Positions 33,780 through 34,796 of a stretch of DNA of 34,796 nt are shown here, one piece after another. The DNA comes from Candidatus Cryptobacteroides avicola (lineage in GTDB: Bacteria; Bacteroidota; Bacteroidia; Bacteroidales; UBA932): the NCBI GenBank assembly GCA_017695115.1, contig JADILV010000077.1, positions 1 through 34,796 of the forward strand, given 5' to 3'. The position numbers were made by a program, and so were the translations under genes. Below the pieces are notes generated by a model. That model was not told where the DNA came from and searched no databases. It saw only the letters and a program-made list of their open reading frames with translations. Position 1 is the first letter of the stretch, and each line of letters begins with the position of its first letter.

Positions 33780-34706
33780 TCAATTGTCTATGTTATAGTC
33801 GTCTACATGCTGGTATGCATAGGAGAGTTCCGCCCCGAAAAGGATGATGAACCATCCGAAATTCATCCAGAACATAAAAAGCGGTATCGCGGCAACGGCT
33901 CCATATACCATGTTCAGTCTCGTCACGAACACCTGGGTTCCCAGATACAGGTACTGCAGGAGAGTGAACGCGAGAGCGGAAATTGCCGCCGAACGCAGTG
34001 CGTTGCTGTACATGACCCTGGCGTTCGGAATGAACTTGTACATGGCTGAAAATGTGAACGTCGCCACTATATAGAATATCACCCATCCAAGGAAAGATGA
34101 GAACGTTTCCATCGATTTGAGGTCCAGTCCGATATTTTCCAGAAGGTTTGAATAGATTATCGACCCGGCGAAGAAGAGCATTATGATGAAAGGGGAGATT
34201 GTCAGGATCAGGATATAGAAAGAGAATCTTTTGAATATGTTCCTGGATTTGTGTACTTTCCAAACATTGTTGAAAACCCTTTCCACCGAGAACATCATCC
34301 AGAATATCAACCAGATAAAGAGCAGGGCACTGACCAGTCCCATCGTACTTGACTGTGCGGTGGTGATGATGTTGTCCGCGAATCCGAGCACCATGTCGAT
34401 GACTTCCTGGCTGTCGCTGAAATTGGCATAAAGCAGCTCTTTGAGCTTGTCGGCAAGACCGAGTCCTCCCGTAAGGACGAATGTCACGGCGATGAAAGGT
34501 ACTACCGCCATTGTCCCGAAGAAACTGAGTGCCACCGCCTGGAATCCTATTTTCTGTGCGGAGAAAGTTTTGAGTGTGAGAATCAGGATTTTGGTGTACT
34601 TGACGGCACTTGCCTTGAATCTGGACAGTTCCTCAAGATTGATCTGCCAGATATCTTCAGCAAAGAATTTCTTTGACTTGTCAAGCGTATGCCGAACTTT
34701 GTTCAT
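33780..34706 (-). CDS. YihY/BrkB family inner-membrane protein
   Basis: The 308-residue protein has about six membrane segments (near 60-80, 125-145, 165-190, 205-225, 240-260 and 270-295). The family marks include QAVALSFFGTMAVVPFIAV, LLFIWLIFWMMFSVERVFNNVW and NMVYGAVAAIPLFMFWMNFGWFIILFGAELSYAY. The older name ribonuclease BN is not supported for this family, and its function remains unclear; transport or envelope roles have been suggested. A good AGGAGG (34714-34719) lies 7 nt before the ATG. It sits 18 bp after the stop of the gene cut by the window edge and 10 bp before rsh. Confidence 0.9.
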   Translation of the reverse strand: MNKVRHTLDKSKKFFAEDIWQINLEELSRFKASAVKYTKILILTLKTFSAQKIGFQAVALSFFGTMAVVPFIAVTFVLTGGLGLADKLKELLYANFSDSQEVIDMVLGFADNIITTAQSSTMGLVSALLFIWLIFWMMFSVERVFNNVWKVHKSRNIFKRFSFYILILTISPFIIMLFFAGSIIYSNLLENIGLDLKSMETFSSFLGWVIFYIVATFTFSAMYKFIPNARVMYSNALRSAAISALAFTLLQYLYLGTQVFVTRLNMVYGAVAAIPLFMFWMNFGWFIILFGAELSYAYQHVDDYNIDN

Positions 34707-34724
34707 CCGATTGCCTCCTGATTT

Positions 34725-34796
34725 TCAGAACAATGTAAGCTGCTGTCCGTCCGTACTTCCGGCCGTGTTGTCCGGGGCCGCCGCGGTGTCCCGGCC
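34725..34796 (-). CDS. C-terminal fragment of an unknown protein, 5' end outside window
   Basis: The last 23 codons of a minus-strand frame are visible, reading ...AAAPDNTAGSTDGQQLTLF before TGA at 34725. The Ala/Pro/Gly-rich linker and the final QLTLF resemble the C-terminal beta-clamp-binding pentapeptide (consensus QL[SD]LF) found at the ends of replication and repair proteins. It lies 18 bp before yihY and in the same direction. The family cannot be named from this piece. Confidence 0.45.
   Translation of the reverse strand, partial: GRDTAAAPDNTAGSTDGQQLTLF

Overview
This 34.8 kb window looks like the core chromosome of a Bacteroidota bacterium, most likely order Bacteroidales. The evidence is: several promoters with the TAnnTTTG -7 octamer and an upstream TTTG/TTG; a type III glutamine synthetase; a DUF3575 protein; a Rho factor with a long disordered insert; and the block rsfS-ftsH-cdsA-psd. 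I see no insertion sequence, phage gene, CRISPR array, toxin-antitoxin pair or obvious defence system. No gap between genes exceeds about 275 bp.

Layout from left to right. (1) 1-4114, plus strand: a cell-envelope trio of a DUF3575 protein (cut by the window edge), a 760-residue secreted protein with an OmpA-like segment and a helical repeat-like C-terminus, and an outer-membrane barrel built from two similar halves. (2) 4172-9469: an aminotransferase (minus) diverges from glutamine synthetase III, followed on the plus strand by a DEDD exonuclease and an RlmI-like 23S rRNA methyltransferase. (3) 9533-9759: a stand-alone tRNA-Cys(GCA) with its own promoter and a strong intrinsic terminator. 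(4) 9802-15110, minus: lptD, then rho (own promoter and structured leader) and a uracil-DNA-glycosylase-like gene coupled to rho. (5) 15202-20490 and rpe, plus: amidase, MCE/MlaD protein, an AT-rich gap, dnaA, pepD and rpe. rpe converges on birA with an 11 bp overlap. (6) 22022-27445, plus: rsfS, ftsH, cdsA, psd, a possible 41-codon ORF and a CNNM/CBS transporter-like protein. (7) 27455-34796, minus: the tail of an unknown gene, a YihY membrane protein, the (p)ppGpp synthetase/hydrolase, an Ig-like lipoprotein, a small barrel protein and ispG, packed with overlaps or gaps of at most 26 bp.

Taken together, the region is dominated by envelope construction (LPS export, MCE lipid trafficking, peptidoglycan cleavage, phospholipid synthesis, outer-membrane barrels) interleaved with housekeeping control genes (dnaA, rho, rsh, ftsH, rsfS).

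The best leads for something under-described are: the left-edge trio with its duplicated barrel; the Rho insert carrying two AT-hook-like motifs plus a hairpin in the rho leader; the overlapping palindromic promoters between lptD and the amidase; an IspG whose Bacteroidota-type middle domain appears cut down to about 90 residues; and the operon that joins rsh to envelope genes. All functional calls come from reading motifs by eye. No database search was possible.
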